NCBI RefSeq assembly: GCF_963259705.1
Contig: NC_081844.1
Span: 39,311,341 to 39,375,340, forward strand
Direction: 5' to 3'
DNA from: Myotis daubentonii
Taxonomy: Eukaryota; Chordata; Mammalia; Chiroptera; Vespertilionidae
DNA: 64,000 nt
Position 1 is the first letter of the stretch. Each line of letters starts with the position of its first letter. This document shows, one piece after another, positions 33,934 through 44,399 of the stretch. A program made the position numbers and the translations under genes. The notes below the pieces were generated by a model. It did no database searches, was not told the origin of the DNA, and saw only the letters and a program-made list of their open reading frames with translations.

Positions 33934-34136
33934 CAGGGGTCCTCAAACTTTTTAAACAGGGGGCCAGTTCACTGTCCCTCAGACCGTTGGAGAGCCGGAC
34001 TATAGTTTAAAAAAAACTATGAACAAATTCCTATGCACACTGCACATATCTTATTTTGAAGTAAAAAAACAAAATGGGAACAAATACAATATTTGTATTT
34101 GCATGTGGCCTGCAGGCCGTAGTTTGAGGACCCCTG
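33934..34136 (-). mobile_element. Short non-autonomous hAT element (family A, copy 2)
   Basis: Left end caggggtcctcaaacttttt, right end agtttgaggacccctg. Perfect 8-bp duplication gtccttac at 33926-33933 and 34137-34144. The body is the reverse complement of 4337-4541 with few differences. No coding capacity. Confidence 0.93.
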
Positions 34137-34149
34137 GTCCTTACCATGG

Positions 34150-34580
34150 CCAGGAAGGCCACACACAGACCAGTTCCTTCCTCCCTGTGCTCATCCTGCC
34201 TACTCTACTCTCCTCCCTGAGCTCTAGCCCCATTGGAATTCTTCCTGTTTTTTGTTTTCAGAAAACTGGTCTCTGCCTAAAAGGTTTTGTAGGAGTTATT
34301 TGGTCCGCCTGGTGCCCCTGCCCAAGATCTTCCCAAGGCTGGATGCCTTTGTCATTTAAATATCAGTTTAAATACCACCTCCTCTGAGAACCCTTCTCTG
34401 ACTACTTAATCTAAAATCATTCCCCCATTACTCTCTATTGCATCATTCTTATTTTTCCTCTCAATACTGAGAGTTAGTCACAATTTGCATGGCTAGGCAT
34501 GGTGGCCCTCAGAGCACTTATCCTCTGACTGAAATTATTTATTTATTTATTTATCTGTTTGTTTGCTTATTTATTTACTT
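34150..34580 (+). repeat. LINE-2 3' region (part 1)
   Basis: The blocks are ttcctccctgtgctcatcct, ctggatgcctttgtcattta, aataccacctcctctgagaa, cccttctctgactacttaat and agagcacttatcctctgact. This is LINE-2 order in plus orientation, ending in (TTTA)n where a Helitron has inserted. It resumes at 35041. Confidence 0.75.
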
Positions 34581-34581
34581 A

Positions 34582-35040
34582 CTAGTGCCCCAGTGCACAG
34601 ATTCATGCACAATGAGAGAAAATTAATTAGAAGGTGGCTGGCAGGGCAGGGCTGGGTGAGACAGGCCGGACACGCCCTGGAGCCAACCTCCCGTGGTCCC
34701 TCCCTGGCAGGCAGCACCTGGGGCGGCGCCGGGGCTTGAAGGGCGTCTTTGGAGTAAGCGGGGTCCCTCTGGCAGGTGGTGTCCCTTGGCCTGGCCTGTG
34801 GTGATCAGGCCGAAACTGGCTCTCTGACATCCCCAGCAGGGTCTCGGATTATGAGAGGGTGGTTCTCGGGTGACGCACCCTGGAATTGGGCTCCCTCCTC
34901 TTTGGTTCCAGGGTGTGTCACCCGAGAACCACTGCTGCCTAGTCACTGCAACTTGGCAGCTCCTGCATTGAGTGTCTGCCCCTGGTGGTCAGTGCACATC
35001 ATAGCTACGGGTCAGAGGGTTGCTTAGCCTTTTGTATAGA
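34582..35040 (-). mobile_element. Non-autonomous Helitron (HeliBat-like), inverted
   Basis: In plus orientation it begins ctagtgccccagtgcacag, the complement of a Helitron 3' hairpin plus CTAG end, with a flanking A at 34581. It ends gccttttgtataga, the complement of a TC-type 5' end. Internally there is a near-perfect inverted repeat: arms 34860-34885 and 34906-34931, 26 bp, one mismatch. The block ccctggtggtcagtgcac near the 5' end is typical of bat Helitrons. Predicted frames across it are not genes. Confidence 0.88.
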
Positions 35041-35165
35041 GAGATTTATTATCTGATCTCCCTTCCTGGGATGTAAATTAACTGCTATCCTCTGTGCCTA
35101 GAATAATAATTGCCATCTAGTAGGCCACAATGAATATTTGTAGAATGAATGAATAAATTACATTC
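35041..35165 (+). repeat. LINE-2 3' end (part 2)
   Basis: A cctgggatgtaaattaactg block, ctctgtgcctagaataataa and gaatatttgtagaatgaatg complete the LINE-2 interrupted by the Helitron. Confidence 0.7.
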
Positions 35166-35234
35166 ATTGAAGTAGTAATGGTGCTTATTGCAGAAAATAG
35201 GAACTAGTAAGTTATGGTCAGTTAAAAGTTAGTG

Positions 35235-35400
35235 TGCTAAACAGGGCAAATTACTTAAACCTCTTTAAACTTGTTTTCCTCATCAGTAAAATAATACAAT
35301 AGTACCCACTTTCCAAGTTTATTGTTAAATTTAAATGTTACTGCATTTAAATTTGGCAGACTAGAATACATTTGTTAAATAGTCATTAATATTAATCAGG
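35235..35400 (+). repeat. MIR SINE fragment
   Basis: A gcaaattacttaaacctctt block, ttttcctcatcagtaaaata, then acaatagtacccactttcc is the MIR core order. Confidence 0.7.
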
Positions 35401-36205
35401 AAAATTGGTTAAATGAGACAAAAGGCATATTCAACTTGATAGAAAAAGGTATAAAATACATTAGATTTGAGAAAAAATTATTTAAAGGTGTAGATAATAC
35501 AATGTCATGTTAACATAAATTTTAATTGCTGAATATGTATTGAAATGGAAAACATTAAAAATTTTGTGTTTGATTATAGAACATAAAAGTGTTTTTGTAA
35601 GTTAAGTACTGTTTTGGATTCCAATTTTTAAGAGTCCATAATATTTTGAAACTAAATACATGCTTTACTCTTTTATTTTATACTGTACACAATACATAAA
35701 CAGAATACCAAGTAGTTAATCTTTATAATATCTAAAACTCTCCTGAACTCAGCATTCTGCATTAGTAATTCTCTAGAGAATGTGTATAGCTTGAGTATTC
35801 ATTTGTCTTTATAAAAGAAACACTCAGGATATGTTGACTAACTAGATAAATGGAGAATGTGATTTGCAGGATGTGCTCCCAGCAATGAACTTTATTTTGG
35901 AGAATTTTGCTATTGCCCTGCACTAGTAGAGTTAATGAGTGATTTTTTCCATCTACTTAGTTATAGCTAAAAAATTATTTATAATTCAAATAGTATTTTC
36001 TCATTAAAGTTTTTGTCAATTAGCTCTTTATCTCATTTATACTGGAAAAAAATGTGGTTATAAACCAAATTTCTAAAACCATTTCATGTGTCCTAATCCA
36101 GTTCATTAAATATCACACCCTAAATATCTCTTTACTTTTGTTTTCTCTCAACGCATGCACCAAGCTTGTTTATCTCAACTTTGAAGGAACTATTTTATAG
36201 CTTTA
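35400..36205. other. No recognisable feature (AT-rich)
   Basis: AT-rich, apparently unique. Nothing coding or repetitive recognised. Confidence 0.45.
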
Positions 36206-36207
36206 TA

Positions 36208-36380
36208 ATATTTTTAAGCTGAAATAGTCCTTAGAGATCATCTAGTCCAATTCTCATCATTTAAAAATGAGGAAACTAAAGTCCAGAAAGGAAGATGTGT
36301 CCAAGATCATGGAGTGAATTAATGGAGGAGCAGAGGCTGACCCTCATATCTGACTTTCTTTCTTTAGATCTCTAACCACT
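36208..36380 (-). repeat. MIR-related ancient SINE (inverted)
   Basis: The blocks tagagatcatctagtccaat, aaaatgaggaaactaaagtc and a ccaagatcatggagtgaatt segment follow an inverted MIR-like order. Subfamily uncertain. Confidence 0.5.
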
Positions 36381-36478
36381 AATTCCCAAGAGACAGTCAC
36401 CCCCTAATGAGCTCAGCACAGGCTGGGAGTAACTTCTTAGCTAAAAAGTCATAATCACAATTGCTCTTAGGTTGTCAC

Positions 36479-36483
<5 letters not shown>

Positions 36484-36529
<46 letters not shown>
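36484..36529. repeat. (TG)n microsatellite
   Basis: About 23 uninterrupted TG units. Confidence 0.95.
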
Positions 36530-36531
<2 letters not shown>

Positions 36532-36999
36532 AACAAAGAGAATCTGCCTTAGAAACTAAGGAGAGTGCAATGAAAGAAAAATGTTTTCAATTGGAGATAA
36601 ATTCTCCAAGTCACTCCCTGTCCTTGTTCTCCTGAGAATTCTTTGCTGTTTGAGTTCTGGGTTACACCCCTGCTAGGGATTCTGTTTCCTTTCCTTCAAT
36701 TTTTTCTTCTCACCCTTTTTTTTTTCTAGGAAATATTTTGTTATCTTTGGATTAGTTCTAGCAAGAAAGTGAAAAGACCAATCAACTACATCCAGTTAAG
36801 CAGAACTTTTACATACAATTTAATTTTAAAAATTGAGTCAATTATTTGGATAAGAAGCATAAGGAAAAGGCCAAAAGCTTTTTTTCCTCTGAAATAGCCA
36901 GAAGAATAAAATGAGAACCCCATTTTTATAAGGATTAGGCAAACAGTCAAATCTTTCATTCATTGGACCCACCCAGACATCCCCTATTAGTGGCCTTTT

Positions 37000-37920
37000 T
37001 AAAATGTGTATCTGTAGAAGTACTCATAAAATGCTGCAAGAGGAGGGTGTTGAAATATACCATTGCCGTTGTGTAAATCTTAGGCGTTTGTTCTCAAAAT
37101 TTATGCCATCTTCTAAGCAAGGGATTGTAATCTCAGTTGCCTCAGTCTGAAGGCAAGATAAGATTCCAAGCATTTCTAAAATAGTTGGTATAATTTATTG
37201 TCACTGCAGAGCAGTCAAATTTAAACACTTTTGGACCCCGATGCCACAAAACAGCTCTTCAGAGTTCAAAAGGGTAGGTCTACACATGCGATTGAGTTAT
37301 CACTAATGGAACTACTATAACCCTGGCTGTGTCCTGGCTGCTCCTGGTGTTCCAAAAATTATATGACACCCCGAAGCCTTCAGATACCTAATATGCATAT
37401 TTTATCGTATAAATCACAGGTGTCCAAGTAAAACGCATTCAATGAATTGCTTCCTGCCACTAACACAGAAATTATTTTCGAAATCAAAAATCATGTTTCC
37501 TCGTGAACACGAACTTCTCCTGACAAACCCCCAGTGCCGAATGTGGTTTCCATTTGCTCTTTTTGGATTTATTTGACTGTGCCAAAGTTCAGGTGTGCCA
37601 GCTCTTTGTAATAAGCCATTTGGATGAAAGCTTGGCCAGCTCAAAGGATCTTGATGTATTTTATTGCTGCCTTTTAAGATTATTGTTCAGAAATACCAAG
37701 TCTAATTTTGAAATCAATTAGCCATTCGGTCTGATGAGGTGTCGGCCCAGCTCAGGTTCACACCCGCTGTCCACAGATTATTGTTCACTTGAGTCAGGTC
37801 CGAAGGACTGCGCTGTTCCCAGCATCTGGTAGACATATGTTTGATGTTCTTGCAGAATGAGCTGATGGTTTAAATAGCTGACCCTAACGAAGAAAGCTTT
37901 GTACATTGGCTGCTATTAGC
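37000..37920. promoter_or_regulatory. Candidate conserved non-coding element (0.9 kb)
   Basis: This is the largest repeat-free block of high sequence complexity in the window. It keeps several CpGs (cattgccgttgtg, atgcgattgag, ttatcgtataaat, tcgtgaacacgaac, aatcaattagccattcggtc, gatgaggtgtcggcc). It has paired SOX-like attattgttca motifs (about 37680 and 37780) and homeodomain-type cores. Frames here are short. An enhancer or other constrained non-coding sequence is the best guess, but this cannot be shown without alignment. Confidence 0.35.
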
Positions 37921-37950
37921 CAGGAAAACAAACTTTTTATAATACTCTGT

Positions 37951-38012
37951 AAAAAAAAAAAAAAAAAAAGAAAGAAAGAAAAAAAGAGAGAGAAAGAAGA
38001 AGAAAAAGAGAA
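37951..38012. repeat. A-rich / (GAAA)n tract
   Basis: An A-run of about 18 followed by GAAA and GA units. It may be a decayed retroposon tail, but no body precedes it. Confidence 0.9.
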
Positions 38013-38014
38013 AC

Positions 38015-38785
38015 CTCGTTGCTTTCATATTTTATTATTTTTCTATGATCCGTGTCTAGGGAACTTACATCTTCAAAATAAATGGTAGAATGAACAGATG
38101 TAATGACAAAGGAAATGATCTGCTACCTACCAGTACCAAACCCTCGTCTTTCCTTGGGCCCTCTCCACAGCCACACGGGAGGTGTAATATCTTTCCCAGA
38201 AAGCTGCCGTCAGAGGGGGACCCTGCCTTTCCCATCACGGTCAATCAGCAGTTGTGAAGGTGCAAATTCTGCCTGGCAGGGGCCGTGCTTCTGGGAACAG
38301 TGCCAGAGGCCCCAAGTACCACCCATGCTGTTCAAAAGAAGTGGCAGACAGTAAAATATAAAGCTAACCTACCCCTTCCTCGGGTTTCCGACTCGCCGGT
38401 CGCCTCACGTTTTGGTAGAGCGGGGATATCTGACTTGTTCTTTCACAGGACGCCACTGATACCTCGAGTGGGCTCAAGACAGAGGTCTCCTGTGCAGGCA
38501 AACAATAACGGGTGGATACTGGGCATGTTCCATGACTTATTTTTATAGACAAGAATGTTCTTCTTTTCCCAACTCTGGAACAAAGTATCAGAGCCATTTA
38601 TAAATGCAAAATGAAATTAATTTGACACATTATTTGTGCCATTATTTGATAATAAGGATTTAGTGGGCTGATCAGAGATCAAATGGGATCTTTTCTGCTT
38701 GTAGCCCCATTCCCTCCTGTTAAGATCAGTGAGGCCAGAGAGGCTGGCCATTTGTCATGTTCATCACATGCTCTCTCTTAAAGGA
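38015..38785. other. No recognisable feature; some CpG-containing unique DNA
   Basis: A moderately GC-rich part at 38385-38520 holds several CpGs (gactcgccggtcgcctcacg). Overlapping frames at 38103-38597 on both strands have no recognised motif. No repeats seen. Confidence 0.4.
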
Positions 38786-38789
38786 GGTT

Positions 38790-38911
38790 CATTAGTTTTC
38801 ATTCATTCCATCAACACATTTATTGACTGCCTGCTGTGTGCTAGGCACTGGGAAAGCAATGGGGAGCAGAACAGACCTGGTCCCTAACCTCATGAAGCTT
38901 ATAGTCTAGAG
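38790..38911 (-). repeat. LINE-2 3' end fragment (inverted)
   Basis: The sequence caacacatttattgactgc, ctgctgtgtgctaggcactg and ctaacctcatgaagcttata is the inverted LINE-2 3' end. A hAT element has inserted at its right edge, within a gtctagag target. Confidence 0.7.
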
Positions 38912-39147
38912 CAGTGATGGCGAACCTTTTGAGCTCGGCATGTCAGCATTTTGAAAAACCCTAACTTAACTCTGGTGCTGTGTCACATATAGAAATTTTT
39001 TGATATTTGCAACCATAGTAAAACAAAGACTTATATTTTTGATATTTATTTTATATATTTAAATGCCATTTAACAAAGAAAAAATCAACCAAAAAAATGA
39101 GCTCGTGTGTCACCTCTGACACGTGTGTCATAGGTTCGCCATCACCG
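38912..39147 (+). mobile_element. Short non-autonomous hAT element (family B, copy 2)
   Basis: Left end cagtgatggcgaacctttt, right end ggttcgccatcaccg. Perfect 8-bp duplication gtctagag at 38904-38911 and 39148-39155. Nearly identical to 21632-21866, same orientation. The 3' tip carries the same ccg instead of ctg change as the other copy, so that was likely in the source. Confidence 0.93.
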
Positions 39148-39155
39148 GTCTAGAG

Positions 39156-40415
39156 GCAAAGAGAGATGTTAATGAAGTAAAAACAAATAATGGAATTGTA
39201 GTCTACCAGTTTTAAAAATAAAGAAAAAGAAGTATCAGCATATATTTCAATTATTATGTAAAACTTGAGCATTGAAACAGCTTTTCTTAAAAAATTACCT
39301 CATGCTCTGAATACTTTTTGCTAAGAAAGGTATAAACTTTTAATGGACAGGAAGTGTAACCTGTTAAATAATTTCTAGTGTATTTTAACCAAGTATTTAA
39401 AACTCACTCCCACTTTTTTGCTGTACATTATGTATGCATCACTCTAGCATATTTTGTCAATTTTACTGCTGTCCCCAAACATAGCTACTGACAAAGACTC
39501 TGAGAATCAGAATGGTGAAATAATATGTATCCTATCACAGAGCCTGGAAATTAGAACTGAGATTCAATTAAGATAATACTTGTCTCCATGATCCATGCTT
39601 TTTCCAGCATTAATGAATGTTTCTCAACAGTCAAACTCAATAAGTGATAAAAACTCCTTTCATGATCATTGAATGTGCTGAGTAAGTACTTAGCAAATTA
39701 GCTCTGAACCTGCCACTGCACAATACCAGGTTCTTCAGGTGAGTCCAAATACAATGGTGAACACTTACGGCCTCTGTCACCTTATACATGTAAGAAAAGG
39801 CCTATATATCTGCAGAATGAATATGCTTACATTCTTAAAGAAAGCTGAGGATGGACCATACAATTTTAGTATACATACTGTATCTATCTCTGTGCAAGTA
39901 ACTGTGTTAAGTCTCCAATCTGTAGATGAGAGAAGCAGCATATAGGTAACCCTGGGAGGGAAATTACTTTTGCTTCACTACAGTGGAGGGAGAAGGCAGC
40001 TGGGAGGAGAGCTTCTGAATAGGAGGCATTCAGTGAATTTCCTTTCGTGTTTGGTGAAAATACATTGTTACTCTGATCACCTTAGTCACTCCCTGGGCGA
40101 GCTTTTTCTCAACTTCCAGAAGAAACATGAAGAAATATCGTGACTTAAAGGGGAGAAGGTTATTAAATGGAACCATCGAATGTGACACTATGATTTTTCT
40201 TTAAAATTTCTTCATCAAGGACATAAAATTTGAGGTTGATGTTATTATAATAAATAATAATAAAGCATGGCTTGCTTAATCTTTCTAAAAACAAAAGTGA
40301 CCAACTTGTATCAGAGCGTCAAAGTAACTACTGTAATTACTGCTATCAGGAATTACTGCTATTGTAGGTTGCTGGCTGAATAACAGACCATCAGAAAGGA
40401 TGATAAAAATGAAAT
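39156..40415. other. No recognisable feature
   Basis: The first about 40 bp may belong to the interrupted LINE-2. The rest is unique-looking. Small frame 39739-39945 is uninformative. Confidence 0.4.
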
Positions 40416-40632
40416 GGCCCCAACCTGTGTGTCTCACTTAGTTGGTTATTATCCTGTGCATCACAGGGTTGCCAGTTCAATTCCTGGGTCAGGGCACATA
40501 CTTGGGTAACAAGCTCAATCCCCAATAGGGGGCGTGCAGGAGGTAGCTGATTGGTGTTTCACTCTCACATTGATTTTTCTCTCGCCTTCTCCCTTCCCCT
40601 CTCTAAAAATCAGTAAAAATATTTTTAAAAAG
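40416..40632 (+). mobile_element. Ves-type SINE
   Basis: Head gccccaacctgtgtgtctca, B-box-like cagttcaattcctgggtca, then ggcacatacttgggtaac, caatagggggcgtgcaggag, a tttcactctcacattgattt segment and an A-rich tail. Diverged, no clear target duplication. Confidence 0.85.
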
Positions 40633-40934
40633 TGGCATGGCTTATTCTTTCTTCTAACATGCAAAATATCTCACCAATTTTTATTAAAGATAGAATATGA
40701 CTAGACATTCAATCAAGTTGAATTTTTAACATTTCTAAATCCTCTGTGAGTTCTAACCTTGGTGAATCTTCAAAACTTCAGAAACGTAATTTCTATAATT
40801 TCATACCTAAAAACATAAATATTAGACATTTCTATGCCATTGTTTTATTTGACCTGATAGTAGGCCCTCTGACTTCAAATGTAAGAGGATTCTTGGTAGA
40901 TTAGAAATGTGACTAGTGAGTTTAACATTTTTCC

Positions 40935-40965
<31 letters not shown>

Positions 40966-41194
40966 TATTTATAATAAAATATTTAATATATTTTATTGAT
41001 TTTTTACAGAGAGGAAGGGAGAGGGATAGAGAGTTAGAAACATAGATGAGAGAGAAACATCAATCAGCTGCCTCCTGCACACTCCCTACTGGGTATGTGC
41101 CCGCAACCAAGGTACATGCCCTTGACTGGAATCAAACCTGGGACCCTTCAATCCACAGGCCAATGCTCTATACACTGAGCCAAACTAGTTAGGG
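40935..41194 (-). mobile_element. Ves-type SINE (inverted) with (TA)-rich tail
   Basis: The plus strand reads tattttattgatttttta, a gagaggaagggagagggata block, ctgcctcctgcacactccct, gaatcaaacctgggaccctt and actgagccaaactagttagg, i.e. a Ves SINE backwards. A short direct repeat ttttcc at 40929-40934 and 41195-41200 may be the target duplication. The tail is TA-rich. Confidence 0.92.
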
Positions 41195-41419
41195 TTTTCC
41201 TTCAATATTAAAAACACACACTGGAACAGTATATAATGAAGGGGCCCATTTTATAATTCTCAGCATGTGATGATTCCTTATTGTTAAGGTGATTGAAATT
41301 TAGTAGTGTAAAATAATGTTGTGTGCTGTTACAGTTGTTAACATTACTATTCCAGTTAAATGCAGCTGTGGATTTTCTGAAACATGGCAATCCTACCTTT
41401 CTCTTTCAACTACCAGATA

Positions 41420-41594
41420 CAATAGGTCCTCAACTTCAGTTATTTGGCTCAATGGCCTTTTGTTGTAATGTTGATGAGATGCTTTAGGAACTCAGTTGTT
41501 TATATCACATAGTCTATGGTAAAATTGGTTTCCTTATGTGTTATTTCGCTTAAAGTCACAGAACCTATTGATGACATTAAGTGAGGACTTACTG
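41420..41594. mobile_element. TA-flanked Tc1/mariner-type MITE
   Basis: A 175-bp element has ends caataggtcctcaactt and aagtgaggacttactg, which are imperfect inverted repeats, between TA at 41418-41419 and 41595-41596. The interior (ttatttcgcttaaagtcaca) fits an old Tigger/pogo-type non-autonomous element. More diverged than 6524-6688. Confidence 0.75.
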
Positions 41595-41599
41595 TACTT

Positions 41600-42360
41600 T
41601 TGTTATCTTATACATTCAACCACCTATTTTACCCTCTCCTTATCACCAACATAGTAACTTCACCCTTCACTTGGACTAGAAATTGGCAAACAGCAATGAT
41701 GAACTTCCAAATATCAAAACCTGCCTCAAGTGCCTTTGGTAGACATTAGTATACACTGATTCCTGACAGAAACAGAATAGATCATGATCCAGTATTTCAG
41801 AAGTAATGTATCAACTCAAGCAATGTATCAACTCAAGCAATCTCTTCACACTTTTCCTTAATCATGGAAATACTATTTCATATTAACAAAAATATCTAGA
41901 ACATTGTAGAAGATTTCTTTTTCATGCTGACATCCTCATTTTCTTTCAGCTTTGTTTTAGTTTACTAGTTGGTGCAGGATGTAAGCATTTTGTCATCAGC
42001 AATCAAAGTGTGTATCTGCAGTTAGATATACCTTTCACACTAATTCTATTGACCATAAAGTCCAAATCACTTTTGAGCATTTGTTCCTATTTTTAGGAGG
42101 GCATCAGAGATTAATAACACTGTAAATGCCTGCTTATTTTATAAAATACCAAATAACATTTTAAATGTGTGTAATCCTTTTATTATTTTTTTTCCAAAAC
42201 TGTTAAACACACTATATATCTACTTCAGAAAAGTATAACTGGGATGGTGGACACTTGTAAATGAAGGTGGATAAAGAAGGTAAAGTGACCTAGTTGGATT
42301 CGCATAACTGGTGAAGCTGTAGTTAAACACTGGATAGTTTAAGATTTTTGTCTTTAAACT
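41600..42360. other. No recognisable repeat; contains a 17-bp tandem duplication
   Basis: Unit aatgtatcaactcaagc is present twice without gap at 41805-41821 and 41822-41838. Otherwise nothing is recognised. Confidence 0.5.
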
Positions 42361-42469
42361 TAAAAAACAATATGTATTGTAGATATTTTGGAAAATGCAG
42401 AAATGTGTAAAAAGGAAAATTTAAATAAACTAAAATCCAAGGTTGATACTTGACTCATGTTAACATTTT

Positions 42470-42689
42470 CTTTTTTAAATAGGTTTTTTTAAAAATGTTT
42501 TTATTGATTTCAGAGAGAGAAAGGGAGAGGGAGAGAGATGGAAACATCACTGATGAGAAAGAATCATTAATCAGCTGCCCGCTTCATGCTTCCTACTGAG
42601 CCCCCAACTCAGGCATGTGCCCTGATAGGGAATTGAACCTTGACCTTCTGGTTCATGGGTAAATGCTTAACCACTGAGCAACACTGAGA
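42470..42689 (-). mobile_element. Ves-type SINE (inverted)
   Basis: A tttttattgatttcagagag head, ctgcccgcttcatgcttcct, ggcatgtgccctgatagg, gaattgaaccttgaccttct and a degenerate ccactgagcaacactgaga end. Flanked by taacatttt at 42461-42469 and 42690-42698. Inserted in ancient L1. Confidence 0.92.
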
Positions 42690-43299
42690 TAACATTTTTT
42701 TACTGTTCAGTATAGTGTTATTCTGTGCATAATAACAAAATTTGAATCAAAATATATATAGAATTTTGTATCTTAATTTTCTTGAATATTTGTATCTTGA
42801 ATATTTTTGTATCTTGAATATTTTGCATGTCACTAAATATTCTTTGAAGATATGATTTATAGTAGTTATAGGATATTGCATTTAATGTATGCATTATAAT
42901 TTATTCAGCTCATCTTTTTTATTGAGTTTTTAAGTTATTTTCCTATTATAAATAAAGCTGTTATGACTATCCTTATACATAAATCTTAGTGTGTATCTCT
43001 AAATTAATTCCATATGATTAATCCCCAGGCATGGAATTGCTGAACCAAGCAAGGTTCATAGACATTTTTAAGGATCTTGATTCATATTGGCAACTTATCT
43101 TTTCAAAATGTTTTAATTTATATTCCTGCCTGCAGTATATGAGAGTGTCTGCTTCACCCAAACAACACTGGGTATTATAACTTACTTTTTAGATTTTTCA
43201 AACAGAAAATAAGAAATAAAATACCATTTCAAAATGATATTTCATTTATACTTCTTAGGTTAAAAATGGAATGAAACCTTGTTTTTTATGTTGAATGAC

Positions 43300-43300
<1 letters not shown>

Positions 43301-43335
<35 letters not shown>

Positions 43336-43336
43336 T
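43301..43336. repeat. (TA)n microsatellite, interrupted
   Basis: TA units with a TG interruption, in ancient L1 sequence. Confidence 0.9.
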
Positions 43337-44229
43337 GGTTGTCCTTGACTCTTGTGTATAATCATATTGGTGTGTTTGTTTTTTATTTATTTGTAGTTCT
43401 TTATTAGTTAGGATTGTGTTCACTAGTGTACCATGTGTGTTTTAATGGTTTAAGAACTTGTTTTTCCACACCACAAGATCAGATAAATATATTTTCTTCT
43501 TGGTCTTTTACCATTTATTTTTTTCTTAAACATTAATATTATTAAACCATCTAAATGGTTTAGATGGTTAAGCCATCTTATTGCTTGGTAGAAGTAGAGG
43601 TATAATTTTATTTTTTCCTGAAAAGCTAACTACTTTATTTAATGGCTAAATCATCCTTTTCCAATTGCTTTTAAGTGCCACCCTTAACTAAATACAATAT
43701 TTTAATTTTCTTCACTGAACTTGAGTTTGGTTTATTTTTTTGTGTCAGTATCACCAAACTTTATTAAATAAATAGCTTTATAACAAATTTTTATATCTTA
43801 CTCTAATTCTTCTCTTATAAATCTTTTTTTTTACTCATCTTGGGCTTTCACACCATATGCTTAGGAAAAATTTAGTTAAAAAAGTATTTTTGAGATTTTG
43901 ATTTCAATCCTAGACTTTTGATTTCTGTGTCCAGTGTTCTATCTTCGATGTAGTTGTATAAGGGTTGGTTATTTTTGTCTTCATAAAGTATGTTCAAAAA
44001 TTTTAATTGATATAATTCCCCCCACAGCATCAGTTCAGTAAAGAGAATAAAAGAGAAACTTAGATTAAGGATCAATGTGAGATACAGGTTTGAGCCAGTA
44101 TGTGTAAATTGGCTCTTCCCCCAAAAACATTTATGTCATTCAACATAGAGTGCCCAGATGGATTTCTCCTTATATTAGGACAAAACTTATTTGGTTCAAG
44201 TTGTCTAGATACAGAAAAGATGTATGTAA

Positions 44230-44230
<1 letters not shown>

Positions 44231-44279
<49 letters not shown>

Positions 44280-44310
44280 TTATGTATGTGTATACACACA
44301 CACACACACA
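44231..44310. repeat. (TA)n plus (CA)n compound microsatellite
   Basis: About 23 TA units (44232-44277), then ctttatgtatgtgtata, then about 8 CA units (44295-44310). Predicted YIYI frames over it are artefacts. Confidence 0.95.
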
Positions 44311-44399
44311 TATATGAAATTTCAAGTGGACAAGGGGGTTTATTTTCACAATTTATATCTATAGAGGTCTTTGCAAGTTTCAGAGCTTGTAGAAAGCTA

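Larger units (their letters stand above)
42362..44040 (-). repeat. Ancient LINE-1 3' region, inverted, split by a Ves SINE
   Basis: The plus strand follows the inverted old L1: ttgtagatattttggaaaat, then after the SINE gcatgtcactaaatattctt, gctgttatgactatccttat, ccaggcatggaattgctgaa and gtatatgagagtgtctgctt. Further left-to-right it continues through more diverged ORF2 3' sequence (ggctaaatcatccttttcca). No open frame survives. Confidence 0.7.

Noticed and set aside
34623..35027. GC-rich open frames of 67-107 codons on both strands
   Set aside because: They lie wholly inside a non-autonomous Helitron and have no recognisable domain.
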